From positions 1 through 59,909 of the forward strand of contig NZ_WJBU01000025.1 in assembly GCF_009646335.1 (NCBI RefSeq): DNA of 59,909 nucleotides, given 5' to 3'. Under the pieces are notes generated by a model, which saw only the letters and a program-made list of their open reading frames with translations, was not told the DNA's origin and did no database searches. A program made the position numbers and the translations under genes. The stretch comes from Caenimonas koreensis DSM 17982. Lineage in GTDB: Bacteria > Pseudomonadota > Gammaproteobacteria > Burkholderiales > Burkholderiaceae_C. Positions within the stretch are counted from its first letter, which is position 1, and every line of letters begins with the position of its first letter. Shown piece after piece: positions 7,244 to 15,563 of the stretch.

Positions 7244-7259
7244 GTCTTTTCATACAGTA
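7240..7259 (+). promoter_or_regulatory. LexA (SOS) box upstream of intI
   Basis: TACTGTCTTTTCATACAGTA has the form CTGT-N8-ACAG with perfect TACTGT/ACAGTA arms. It ends eight bases before the intI start codon and overlaps the -10 element. LexA control of integron integrases is established for other integrons; here it implies that integrase is made during DNA damage. Confidence 0.88.
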
Positions 7260-7267
7260 TAAATCCC

Positions 7268-8632
7268 ATGCCAAACCCTGCACCGCCTTCAGCCTCATCG
7301 TCTGTTGCATCCCCGCGCCTGCTCGACCAGGTCCGCGCGCGCGCACGCTATCTCCACTACAGCTTCAGCACCGAAAAAGCGTATGTCTACTGGATCCGCT
7401 TTTTCATTCGCTGGCACAAGCTCAAGCATCCGCGCGACATGGGCTCGGCGGAGGTCGAGGCGTTTTTGTCGATGCTCGCCATGCAGCGCAATGTCTCCAC
7501 TTCCACGCACAACCAGGCACTGAGCGCGCTGCTCTTTCTCTATCGCGAAGTGTTGAACATGCAGCTGCCGTGGATGGACAACATCCGCCGGCCTACCTAC
7601 ACCAAGCGCATTCCTTCCGTGTTGACGCGTGAAGAGGTTGCCGCGCTACTCGCAGCAATGGAAGGAGACATCGCCATCGTCGCGCAGCTGCTGTATGGCA
7701 CGGGCATGCGCCTGATGGAAGGCCTGCGGCTGCGTGTCAAGGATGTTGATTTCGAGCGCAACGCCATCATCATTCGCGAAGCCAAGGGCAGCAAAGACCG
7801 GGTGGTGATGCTTCCGCGCTCGCTCACGGGCCCGCTGCGCAAACAGATGCAGGCCGCACACGCACTCTGGATGAGCGACCGCGCTGCCGGCAAGGCCGGC
7901 GTCGAAGTGCCACACGCACTTGAGAGCAAATACCCGCAAATCGGCAGCACCTGGGGCTGGTTCTGGCTGTTCCCTTCGCCCACGTTCGCCACCGATCCGG
8001 CCACGGGCGTCGTGCGCCGGCATCACCTGTTTGAAGACCGGCTCAAACGCGCCCTGCGCAAAGCCATCACCGCCACAGGCATCCAGAAGCGCGTTTCAGC
8101 GCATACCCTGCGGCACAGTTTTGCCACGCATCTGCTGCAGGCCGGCACCGACATCCGCACGGTGCAGGAACTGCTCGGTCACAGCGACGTGAGCACCACC
8201 ATGATCTACACGCACGTGCTCAAGATTGCTGCAGGCGGCACCGCAAGCCCGCTCGATTCGCTGACCCCTATTGCACCACCCCAGCAGCCGCCCCGCTGCG
8301 AAGAGGCCGTGGTCGCCTACGACATCTCAAGCAGCAAACAGCTTCGCCACACTGATCACGCCGCCAATCACGATGAACAGCAGGGTCACCAGCAAGATCA
8401 CCTTGGCGCGTTGCGGCAAGCCCCACACATAGCGCCCCGGGCCGCTCGCGCGCCGCTCGTTCTTGTCGAGCAACGCCTGCAGCTCACTTGCATCGACAGC
8501 GCTCCACAAACATCCGCAATCAGGGCACGCGTGAAACCGCTGCTTGTCTTTGAGCCGCACCATCCGCTTGAAAGCGAAGAAGCGCAAACCGTCCGGGTAG
8601 AAGGCACCCCTGAACTTGCCGCCTTCGTCTGA
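7268..8632 (+). CDS. intI: Integron integrase IntI
   Basis: A tyrosine recombinase that joins attI and attC sites. The ATG at 7268 is chosen because the LexA box and promoter lie just upstream. The N-terminal SAM-like domain contains [19 protein letters not shown]. The catalytic part has [16 protein letters not shown] (first Arg), [12 protein letters not shown] (His/Arg, about residue 277), [16 protein letters not shown] (His and the nucleophilic Tyr, about residue 313), and the IntI-specific insert [20 protein letters not shown]. Family members normally end near SPLDSL (here residue 332, about 8263). This frame lacks a stop and runs about 120 residues further, antisense to the gene at 8327-8695, giving 454 residues. 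Confidence 0.93.
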   Translation: MPNPAPPSASSSVASPRLLDQVRARARYLHYSFSTEKAYVYWIRFFIRWHKLKHPRDMGSAEVEAFLSMLAMQRNVSTSTHNQALSALLFLYREVLNMQLPWMDNIRRPTYTKRIPSVLTREEVAALLAAMEGDIAIVAQLLYGTGMRLMEGLRLRVKDVDFERNAIIIREAKGSKDRVVMLPRSLTGPLRKQMQAAHALWMSDRAAGKAGVEVPHALESKYPQIGSTWGWFWLFPSPTFATDPATGVVRRHHLFEDRLKRALRKAITATGIQKRVSAHTLRHSFATHLLQAGTDIRTVQELLGHSDVSTTMIYTHVLKIAAGGTASPLDSLTPIAPPQQPPRCEEAVVAYDISSSKQLRHTDHAANHDEQQGHQQDHLGALRQAPHIAPRAARAPLVLVEQRLQLTCIDSAPQTSAIRARVKPLLVFEPHHPLESEEAQTVRVEGTPELAAFV

Positions 8633-8695
8633 AGCCATGATGCTGCCCGCCACGCATCGCTCCTTTGAACAGGCCGGGCACTTCACCGGCGTCAC
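8327..8695 (-). CDS. Zinc-ribbon-like membrane protein
   Basis: A 122-residue protein with paired cysteines (C6, C9, C14 and C57, C60, C62) that could bind a metal, and one C-terminal transmembrane helix (about 98-118). I choose the GTG at 8695, which overlaps the stop of the ABC transporter gene by four bases (GTGA), so the two are likely translationally coupled. Almost the whole gene lies antisense to the C-terminal extension of intI. The family was not recognised. Confidence 0.7.
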   Translation of the reverse strand: MTPVKCPACSKERCVAGSIMASDEGGKFRGAFYPDGLRFFAFKRMVRLKDKQRFHACPDCGCLWSAVDASELQALLDKNERRASGPGRYVWGLPQRAKVILLVTLLFIVIGGVISVAKLFAA

Positions 8696-10563
8696 ACCTG
8701 CTCGCTTTGCTGCTGCAGCCGCCACATGTCGGCATACCGGCCGCCGCGCGCGAGCAGTTCCGCATGGGTGCCGCGCTCCACGATGCGGCCCGCATCCATC
8801 ACCAGGATCTGGTGCGCGTCGGCCACGGTGGAAAGGCGGTGCGCAATCACCAGCGTTGTCTTGTTCTGTGCCACGCTCTTGATCTCCGCCTGAATCGCGC
8901 GCTCGTTCGCGGAGTCAAGCGCGCTGGTTGCCTCGTCAAAAATCAGGATGAGCGGGTTCTTCAGCAAAGTGCGCGCAATCGCAACTCTCTGTTTTTCACC
9001 GCCTGAAAGTTTGAGCCCGCGTTCACCCACCATCGTCTGGTAGCCCTTGGGGGTGGACTCGATGAAGTCGTGGATGTGCGCCGCCTTCGCAGCTTCTTCC
9101 ACTTCTTCGCGCGACGCACCCGGCTTGCCGTAAGCGATGTTGTATTCGACCGTGTCGTTGAACAGCACCGTGTCTTGCGGGACGATGCCGATGGCCTGCC
9201 GCACACTCGCCTGCGTCACTTCGCGAATGTCCTCGCCTGCAATCGTGATGCGGCCCGACTCGATCCCACCGCTACCCGCAACGCCCACGTCATAGAAGCG
9301 ATAGAGCAGCCGCGCCAGTGTCGATTTGCCGGAGCCTGATGGCCCCACCACCGCCACCGTCTTGCCCGCCGGTATCTCAAAGCTCACGTTGTGCAGGATG
9401 ATGCGGGCCGGGTCATAGGCAAACGTCACGTCGTCAAAACGAACCGCCCAGTCGCCTTGCGGCGATAGCGGCTTGGCGCCCGGCCTGTCAGCCACTTCGC
9501 GGTCGCGCTCCATCAGCACAAACATCTTGTCCAGGTCCGTCAGGCTCTGCTTGATTTCGCGGTAGAGCACGCCCAGGAAGTTCAGCGGTATGTACAGCTG
9601 GATCATGAAGGCGTTGATCATCACCAGGTCGCCCAGCGTCATGGTGCCGTTCACCACACCTTGCGTCGCGCGCCACAGCATTGCCACCAGGCCCACGGCA
9701 ATGATCAGTTGCTGGCCGGTGTTCAGTATCGTGAGCGACGTCTGCGCCTTCAGCCGCATGCGCCGCAGGCTCTCCAGGCTCTTGTCGTAGCGCTGCGCCT
9801 CGAAGTCTTCGTTGTTGAAGTACTTCACCGTTTCGTAGTTCAGCAGCGAGTCAATCGCGCGCGAATGCGCTGCCGAGTCATGCTCGTTGGCCAGCTTGCG
9901 AAATTGCGTGCGCCACTCCGTCACGGTCACAGTGAACGTGATGTAGAGCACCAGCGCAATCAGCGTGATCCACGCAAACCACACATCAAACTTCACCGCC
10001 AGGATCGACAGCACCAGCGTCATCTCGATCAACGTCGGCAAGATGCTGAAGATCGAATACGAGATCAGCGATTCAATGCCGCGCACACCTCGCTCGATGT
10101 CGCGCGTCATGCCGCCGGTCTGCCGCTCCAGGTGAAAGCGCAGGCTCAGTGAATGCAGGTGGCGAAACGTCTGAAGCGCTATCGTGCGCGCCGCGCCTTG
10201 CGTGGCCTTGGCAAAAATCAGCTCGCGCAACTCGGTGAGCAGCGAGGTTGACAGGCGCAGCAAGCCATACGCGATCAGCAGCCCGACGGGCACAACCAGC
10301 ACCGCCGCCGTATCGCCCGGCTTGATCGACATCGCATCGACCAGGTGCTTGAGCAGGATGGGCACGCTCACATTGGCGACTTTTGCGCCCACCATGAAGA
10401 GCAGCGCAAAGGCCACGCGCCACCTGTATTGCAGCAGGAAGGGCAAAAGGCGCTTGAGCGTGGCCCAGTCCGAGCGCGGCTTCGCTGGCGCGGGCTGCGT
10501 CGTGGTGTTGGCGGTTGTGGGCGCGCAGGGCCCTGTGGAAGCTGCTTCGCCGTGCTGGCGCAT
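8692..10563 (-). CDS. Atm1/HMT-type ABC exporter
   Basis: A 623-residue half transporter with a fused permease and ATPase. Six transmembrane helices span about residues 40-320. The ATPase shows Walker A GPSGSGKST, the signature LSGGEKQRVAIART, Walker B LILIFDEATSALD and the H-loop region VIAHRLSTV. The sequence is typical of the ABCB7/Atm1 group, which moves glutathione or persulfide-type thiol compounds across the inner membrane and is linked to Fe-S cluster balance and metal tolerance. The ATG at 10563 is preferred over an in-frame TTG at 10572. It is read divergently from the 10611 gene. Confidence 0.9.
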   Translation of the reverse strand: MRQHGEAASTGPCAPTTANTTTQPAPAKPRSDWATLKRLLPFLLQYRWRVAFALLFMVGAKVANVSVPILLKHLVDAMSIKPGDTAAVLVVPVGLLIAYGLLRLSTSLLTELRELIFAKATQGAARTIALQTFRHLHSLSLRFHLERQTGGMTRDIERGVRGIESLISYSIFSILPTLIEMTLVLSILAVKFDVWFAWITLIALVLYITFTVTVTEWRTQFRKLANEHDSAAHSRAIDSLLNYETVKYFNNEDFEAQRYDKSLESLRRMRLKAQTSLTILNTGQQLIIAVGLVAMLWRATQGVVNGTMTLGDLVMINAFMIQLYIPLNFLGVLYREIKQSLTDLDKMFVLMERDREVADRPGAKPLSPQGDWAVRFDDVTFAYDPARIILHNVSFEIPAGKTVAVVGPSGSGKSTLARLLYRFYDVGVAGSGGIESGRITIAGEDIREVTQASVRQAIGIVPQDTVLFNDTVEYNIAYGKPGASREEVEEAAKAAHIHDFIESTPKGYQTMVGERGLKLSGGEKQRVAIARTLLKNPLILIFDEATSALDSANERAIQAEIKSVAQNKTTLVIAHRLSTVADAHQILVMDAGRIVERGTHAELLARGGRYADMWRLQQQSEQV

Positions 10564-10610
10564 GAGGGACAATCCGTTCGATTCAGACCTGAGTTAAAGA
10601 GATTGTGCCC

Positions 10611-11024
10611 ATGTCCGCCAATACAAGCCCTGTACATGCCACGTTGCCCACCGACAAAGAGCTCGTGATGAAGGTCATCCCCATGCCCGCCGATGTCAAC
10701 GCCAATGGCGACATCTTCGGCGGCTGGGTCATGGCGCAGGTCGACTTGGCGGGCTCCGTGGTGCCGGCGCGCTATGTCGAAGGGCGCATGGCGACGGTGG
10801 CGGTGAATGAATTCATCTTCAAGCAGCCCGTGCGCGTGGGCGACATCCTGTCGTTCTTCGCGTCGATCACGCGCATCGGCAATACGTCCATCACGGTGCA
10901 GGTGGAAGTGTTTGCCGAGCGCTTTCGCAAGCAGGGCCAGTTCGTGAAGGTGACGGAAGCGTCACTGACCTACGTTGCGATCGATGAAGCGGGCAAGCCG
11001 CGGCCCATTCCGCGCAAGCCCTGA
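10611..11024 (+). CDS. Acyl-CoA thioesterase, YciA type
   Basis: A 137-residue single-hotdog thioesterase. NANGDIFGGWVMAQVDLAGS is the hallmark active-site segment of YciA-like enzymes, with the catalytic Asp/Gly region, and VAVNEFIFKQPVRVGD continues the fold. It hydrolyses acyl-CoA to free acid and CoA in the cytoplasm. I start at the ATG at 10611, with AAAGAG upstream, not the GTG at 10605. Confidence 0.9.
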   Translation: MSANTSPVHATLPTDKELVMKVIPMPADVNANGDIFGGWVMAQVDLAGSVVPARYVEGRMATVAVNEFIFKQPVRVGDILSFFASITRIGNTSITVQVEVFAERFRKQGQFVKVTEASLTYVAIDEAGKPRPIPRKP

Positions 11025-11044
11025 GGGCGGCTCGCAGCAGCGGG

Positions 11045-11839
11045 CTAAAACTTCCCGTGCCGCCCTTCGCCTGACGCGAAGCGCCCTGCCCCTTCAATGC
11101 CATCCACCACACGGGCCTTGCTTCGCTCCCACTCCATGCGCAGGGCGTCCTGCATCGGCAAGTCCCACTGCTCATAAGCGTTCATGCGGTCAGCCAGCAT
11201 CGTGGCTTGCGGGAACTTCGTGAGCTGACTGGCCAGCTCCACGGCAGCAGCCAGCGCATGCCCTTTGGCGACCACGCGATTCGCCAGCCCCATCTGCAAC
11301 GCCTCCGCGGCCTCGACCTTGCGGCCGGTCAAGATCAAATCCATCGCGTGACCCATGCCCACCAACCGCGGCAGCCGCACCGTGCCGCCATCGATCAGCG
11401 GCACGCCAAAGCGGCGGCAATAGATGCCGAAGTACGCGTCTTCTTCCATCACGCGCATGTCGCACCACAGCGCCAGCTCCATGCCGCCGGCCACAGCCGC
11501 TCCGCTCACGGCCGCAATCACGGGCTTGGACAAGACAAGGCGCGACGGCCCCATCGGGCCTGCAGGCTGCGCCACGCCTTGCGGAAACTCCAGCGCGGCG
11601 ATCACGTCACTCGCGGGCATTGACGACTTTGCGGCGGCCTGCAAGTCCCAGCCCGCACAGAAGTGGCCGTGCGCGCCATGGAACACGGCGACCTTTGCAT
11701 CCGCGTCATTCTCAAAGGCGACGAATGCCTCGTGCAGCTTGAGGGCGGTGGCGGCATCGACGGCGTTGCGCACGTCGGGCCGGTCAAGTGTCACAACGGT
11801 CACGCCGCTGTGGTGTGTCACGTGTACGCCTGTTTGCAT
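11045..11839 (-). CDS. Enoyl-CoA hydratase/isomerase (crotonase) family
   Basis: A 264-residue crotonase-fold protein: HGHFCAGWDLQA and SGAAVAGGMELALWCDMRV provide the two oxyanion-hole segments. The glutamates used by classical hydratases are not obvious in the FGVPLIDGGTVRLPRLVG region, so the reaction could be something other than hydration. The start at 11839 (MQTGVHVTHH) matches the family N terminus; an upstream codon at 11893 would add an atypical stretch. It is divergent from the liv operon. Confidence 0.88.
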   Translation of the reverse strand: MQTGVHVTHHSGVTVVTLDRPDVRNAVDAATALKLHEAFVAFENDADAKVAVFHGAHGHFCAGWDLQAAAKSSMPASDVIAALEFPQGVAQPAGPMGPSRLVLSKPVIAAVSGAAVAGGMELALWCDMRVMEEDAYFGIYCRRFGVPLIDGGTVRLPRLVGMGHAMDLILTGRKVEAAEALQMGLANRVVAKGHALAAAVELASQLTKFPQATMLADRMNAYEQWDLPMQDALRMEWERSKARVVDGIEGAGRFASGEGRHGKF

Positions 11840-11954
11840 GAGGGCATTAGACAGCAATGCAGCCAGCCGCGCGACAGATCGTTCGGGTTGCACCCGGTAT
11901 CTTCACTGCGCCCGACCCGCTATAAAACCTGTGGTTCGCTTCACCGGAGCAAGA

Positions 11955-12830
11955 GTGCAATTCATTCAACTCGTCATCAGCGGCATTGCGCAGGGCTGTA
12001 TCTACGGCCTGATCGCGCTGGGCTTCGTGCTGATCTACAAGGCCACTGAGACAGTGAGCTTCGCGCAGGGCGAGCTGATGATGCTCGGCGCGTTCTGCGG
12101 CCTGGCCTTGATGACGTTCATGGGCTTTCCGTTCTGGCTGGCCGTCATCAGCGCCATCGCGGCCATGGCGGCGTTTGGCGTGCTGCTCGAGCGCATCGTC
12201 ATCCGCCCCATCCTGGGCCAGCCCGCCTTCTCGATCGTGATGCTCACCATCGGCATCGGCTACGTGGCGCGCGGCCTCATCACCATGATCCCCGGCATCG
12301 GCACCGAGACGCACACGCTGCCCGTGCCCTACAAAGACCAGGTGTGGAATGTCGGCGCGCTGGTGCTCAACGCCGAGCAGATGGTCATCATCGGCGCGAC
12401 CACGATGTTGTGCGCGCTGTTGTTCGCCGTGTTCCGCTACAGCAAGGTCGGCATCGCGATGCAGGCGTCGTCGCAGAACCAGCTGGCCGCTTACTACATG
12501 GGCATACCGGTCAAGCGGCTCAACGGCATCGTGTGGGGCCTGGCCTCTGCCGTCGCAGCCGTGGCGGGCCTGCTGCTCGCGCCCATCACGTTCGTGCACG
12601 CCAACATGGGCTTCATCGGCCTGAAGGCCTTTCCTGCTGCGGTGGTCGGCGGCTTCGGCTCGCTGCCCGGTGCCATCGTCGGCGGGCTCGTCATTGGCAT
12701 CGTCGAATCGCTCTCGGGCTTTTACCTGCCGGAAGGCTTCAAGGACATCGCCGCTTACATCGTCGTGCTGGTCATGCTGATGGTCAAACCGAACGGCCTG
12801 TTCGGCGACAAGCTGCGCAAGAAGGTTTGA
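11955..12830 (+). CDS. livH: Branched-chain-type ABC importer permease LivH
   Basis: A 291-residue permease with about eight membrane helices and the LivH start QFIQLVISGIAQGCIYGLIALGF. I choose the GTG at 11955, which has GGAGCAAGA just before it. First gene of livH-livM-livG-livF-ligase-livK. The operon-embedded CoA ligase suggests transport of a carboxylate rather than a branched-chain amino acid. Confidence 0.93.
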   Translation: MQFIQLVISGIAQGCIYGLIALGFVLIYKATETVSFAQGELMMLGAFCGLALMTFMGFPFWLAVISAIAAMAAFGVLLERIVIRPILGQPAFSIVMLTIGIGYVARGLITMIPGIGTETHTLPVPYKDQVWNVGALVLNAEQMVIIGATTMLCALLFAVFRYSKVGIAMQASSQNQLAAYYMGIPVKRLNGIVWGLASAVAAVAGLLLAPITFVHANMGFIGLKAFPAAVVGGFGSLPGAIVGGLVIGIVESLSGFYLPEGFKDIAAYIVVLVMLMVKPNGLFGDKLRKKV

Positions 12831-12840
12831 AAACTTTGCG

Positions 12841-12862
12841 GGACAGATCTTCAGCTCTGTCC
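12841..12862 (+). other. Intercistronic hairpin between livH and livM
   Basis: GGACAGA and TCTGTCC (7 bp) enclose an 8-base loop. No T run follows, so it is not a standard terminator; it could affect mRNA processing or stability. Confidence 0.45.
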
Positions 12863-12876
12863 TCAACTGATTAAGT

Positions 12877-13953
12877 ATGCGTTTCATCTTCAAGACCGAC
12901 TACGGCCAGGACATCGACCTGGTCAAACACAACGGCCAGCGCTTCTGGTACGGCCTGCTCATGGTCGTGCTCGTCGCCGCGCCCTGGGTATTCCCCGAAT
13001 ACTGGCTCGCGCAACTGAACTTCGTGCTCATTTACGCCATCGTCGGCCTGGGGCTGATGCTGCTCGCGGGCTTCACAGGCCTGTTCTCGATCGGGCACGC
13101 CGCCTTCCTCGGTGTCGGCGCGTATACCGAGGCCGTGTTCAACAACATGGGCGTTCCATTCCCGATCTCGATTGCACTCGCGGGCCTGTTGTCAGCAGCC
13201 GTGGGCGTCATCGTCGGCCTGCCTGCGCTGCGTGTGAAGGGCATCTACCTCGGCATCGCCACGCTGTCATTCGGCTTCATCGTTGAAGAAGTGCTGGCCC
13301 GCTGGGAATCAGTCACGGGCGGCAACGCGGGCATCACGGTGAAGAAGCCTGCGATGTTCGGCTGGAGCATCGACTCGGGCACGGGCTTTTATTTCCTGTG
13401 CCTCATCATCGCGGTGGTTGCCACACTCGGCATCCTCAACCTGCTGCGCTCGCCCACGGGCCGCGCGTTCGTCGCCATTCGCGATTCTGAAATTTCCGCG
13501 CAGAGCATGGGCATCCACCTCGCGCGCTACAAGACGCTGTCGTTCGCTCTGTCGGCGATGCTCGCAGGCATAGGCGGCGCGCTGTATGCACACAAGCTGT
13601 CGTTCATCTCGCCCGACCAGTTCAACATCCTGCAGTCGATCGACCTGCTCCTGATGGTGGTGATCGGCGGGCTTGGCTCGGTGCACGGCGCCTTCCTCGG
13701 CGCGATCTTCTTGATCTCGATGCCGCAGCTGATCTCGCTCACCAAAGACTACCTGCCCGCAACAATTGGCCAGGCACCCGGCCTGCAAGGCCTTGTGTAT
13801 GGCGTGGTGCTCATTGCATTCGTGCTTTTCGAGCCGTATGGCCTGTATGGCCGGTGGCTGAAGGTGCGCACGTACCTGCAACTCTTTCCGTTCTACCGCA
13901 AAGGGCTCTTCAAGCGGCAAAAGTCCTTCCAGAAATCCGACCGGCTCAAATGA
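12877..13953 (+). CDS. livM: Branched-chain-type ABC importer permease LivM
   Basis: A 358-residue permease with many membrane helices and the LivM signature LLAGFTGLFSIGHAAFLGVGAY. It pairs with LivH to form the membrane channel. The C terminus is longer and more basic than in many homologues. Its stop overlaps the livG start (ATGA). Confidence 0.93.
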   Translation: MRFIFKTDYGQDIDLVKHNGQRFWYGLLMVVLVAAPWVFPEYWLAQLNFVLIYAIVGLGLMLLAGFTGLFSIGHAAFLGVGAYTEAVFNNMGVPFPISIALAGLLSAAVGVIVGLPALRVKGIYLGIATLSFGFIVEEVLARWESVTGGNAGITVKKPAMFGWSIDSGTGFYFLCLIIAVVATLGILNLLRSPTGRAFVAIRDSEISAQSMGIHLARYKTLSFALSAMLAGIGGALYAHKLSFISPDQFNILQSIDLLLMVVIGGLGSVHGAFLGAIFLISMPQLISLTKDYLPATIGQAPGLQGLVYGVVLIAFVLFEPYGLYGRWLKVRTYLQLFPFYRKGLFKRQKSFQKSDRLK

Positions 13954-14765
13954 CGACCACCTCCACGAACGACATCCTGCTGTCTGCCCGCGACCTGAGC
14001 GTGCGCTTTGGCGGCGTGCTGGCCGTCAACAAGGTCAGCTTCGACGTCAAGCGCGGCGAAGTGTTCACGCTCATCGGTCCGAACGGCGCTGGCAAAACCA
14101 CGGTGTTCAACCTGATCAGCCGCATCTACACGCCCACCACCGGCACGATCGACTACGAAGGCCAGCCGCTCACGCAGCAGCCGCCGCACAAAATCGCGTC
14201 GCTCGGCATCGCACGCACGTTCCAGAACATCGAGTTGTTCGAACACGCGACCGTGCTGCAGAACATGCTGATCGGCCGCCACACGCACCGCACCACCAGC
14301 CTGCTCGACGACATTCTCTTCACCAAAAAAGCGCGTCAGGCCGAAATCGACGCACGCGAGAAGGCCGAGCGCATCGTTGACTTTCTTGACCTGCAACACC
14401 ATCGCGATTCCATGGTCGCAGGCCTGCCGTACGGCGTGCGCAAAGTGGTGGAGCTGGCCCGCGCGCTATGCACCGAACCCAAGCTGCTGCTGCTCGACGA
14501 GCCGTCTTCAGGCCTGAACGTCGAAGAAACGGAAGACATGGCCTTCTGGATCCAGGACATCCAGCACGAGCTGGGTATCACGGTGTTGATGGTGGAACAC
14601 GACATGACGCTCGTCTCCAAAGTGTCTGACCGGGTGCTCGCCATGAACCAGGGCGAAGTACTTGCCATGGGCACGCCGCGCGAAGTGCAGAACGACCTCG
14701 GCGTGATCGAAGCGTATCTGGGCACGGTAGACGACGTGTCGTCACTGCGGAGGACAGCGGCATGA
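13950..14765 (+). CDS. livG: ABC importer ATP-binding protein LivG
   Basis: A 271-residue ATPase: Walker A GPNGAGKTT, signature region LPYGVRKVVELARAL, Walker B LLLLDEPSSGLN, and the LivG-type C terminus. The ATG at 13950 overlaps the livM stop by four bases; an upstream in-frame codon is rejected. The signature motif is YGVRK rather than SGGQ-like, as is common in LivG (YGxQR). Confidence 0.93.
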   Translation: MTTTSTNDILLSARDLSVRFGGVLAVNKVSFDVKRGEVFTLIGPNGAGKTTVFNLISRIYTPTTGTIDYEGQPLTQQPPHKIASLGIARTFQNIELFEHATVLQNMLIGRHTHRTTSLLDDILFTKKARQAEIDAREKAERIVDFLDLQHHRDSMVAGLPYGVRKVVELARALCTEPKLLLLDEPSSGLNVEETEDMAFWIQDIQHELGITVLMVEHDMTLVSKVSDRVLAMNQGEVLAMGTPREVQNDLGVIEAYLGTVDDVSSLRRTAA

Positions 14766-15559
14766 CACAAAATCCTCCCGCCGTGTCTGACACGCCAGTG
14801 CTCAAGCTGCTGAACGTCGAGTCGGCCTACGGCCCGATTCGCGCGATACGCGGCGTGTCGCTGCAAGTGCGGCGCGGCGAGATCGCCACCGTGCTGGGCT
14901 CGAATGGCGCTGGCAAGACGACAATCTTGAAGACCATCTCCGGCATCATCGACCCGCGCAAGGGCAGCGTCGAGTTCAAGGGCGAGAGCATCACCGCGAA
15001 AGACCCGGCTTACATCGTGCAGCAAGGCCTGTCTCACGTACCTGAAGGGCGCGAGGTGTTCCCGCTTCTCTCGGTGCACGACAACCTGCTGATGGGCGCC
15101 TACACCCGCAAAGACAAAGACGGCATCGCGCGCGACATGGAGGCGGTGTACACGTACTTCCCGATTCTTCGTGAGCGCGCGCAGCAGGATGCAGGCTTGC
15201 TCTCAGGCGGGCAGCAGCAGATGCTGGCCATCTCTCGCTCGATCATGGCCGCGCCCGACCTGATGCTGCTCGACGAGCCGAGCCTGGGCCTGTCGCCCAA
15301 GCTCACGAAAGAAATCTTCGAGATCGTCGTTCGCATCAATCGCGAACGCGGCACGACGATTTTGCTGGTGGAGCAGAACGCGAACATGGCGCTCAATGCA
15401 TCCGACTACGGCTACGTGCTGGAAAACGGCCGCATCGTGATGGAAGACACCTGCGCGCGCCTGCGCGAAAAAGACGACATCAAGGAGTTCTACCTGGGCA
15501 TGAAGGAAGCCGGCGTGCGCGGCGAGCGCAGGTGGAAGAAAAAGAAGAATTGGAGATAG
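14762..15559 (+). CDS. livF: ABC importer ATP-binding protein LivF
   Basis: A 265-residue ATPase with Walker A GSNGAGKTT, signature LSGGQQQMLAISRSI and Walker B LMLLDEPSLGLSP. It overlaps livG by four bases. The C terminus has a short basic run (RRWKKKKNWR) beyond the usual LivF end. Confidence 0.93.
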   Translation: MTQNPPAVSDTPVLKLLNVESAYGPIRAIRGVSLQVRRGEIATVLGSNGAGKTTILKTISGIIDPRKGSVEFKGESITAKDPAYIVQQGLSHVPEGREVFPLLSVHDNLLMGAYTRKDKDGIARDMEAVYTYFPILRERAQQDAGLLSGGQQQMLAISRSIMAAPDLMLLDEPSLGLSPKLTKEIFEIVVRINRERGTTILLVEQNANMALNASDYGYVLENGRIVMEDTCARLREKDDIKEFYLGMKEAGVRGERRWKKKKNWR

Positions 15560-15563
15560 CGCA

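Noticed and set aside
1..8700. Class 1 mobile integron
   Set aside because: No qacE/sul1 segment, no resistance cassette and no Tn402-type transposition genes are present. The integrase sequence and the related attC sites fit a chromosomal integron better.
12841..12862. Terminator between livH and livM
   Set aside because: The hairpin lacks a T run and the genes form a conserved operon, so it is listed only as an intercistronic hairpin.
11847..12893. A 348-codon open frame opposite livH
   Set aside because: Its product is almost all Asp, His, Arg and Ala (a mirror of membrane-helix codons). livH has the family motifs.
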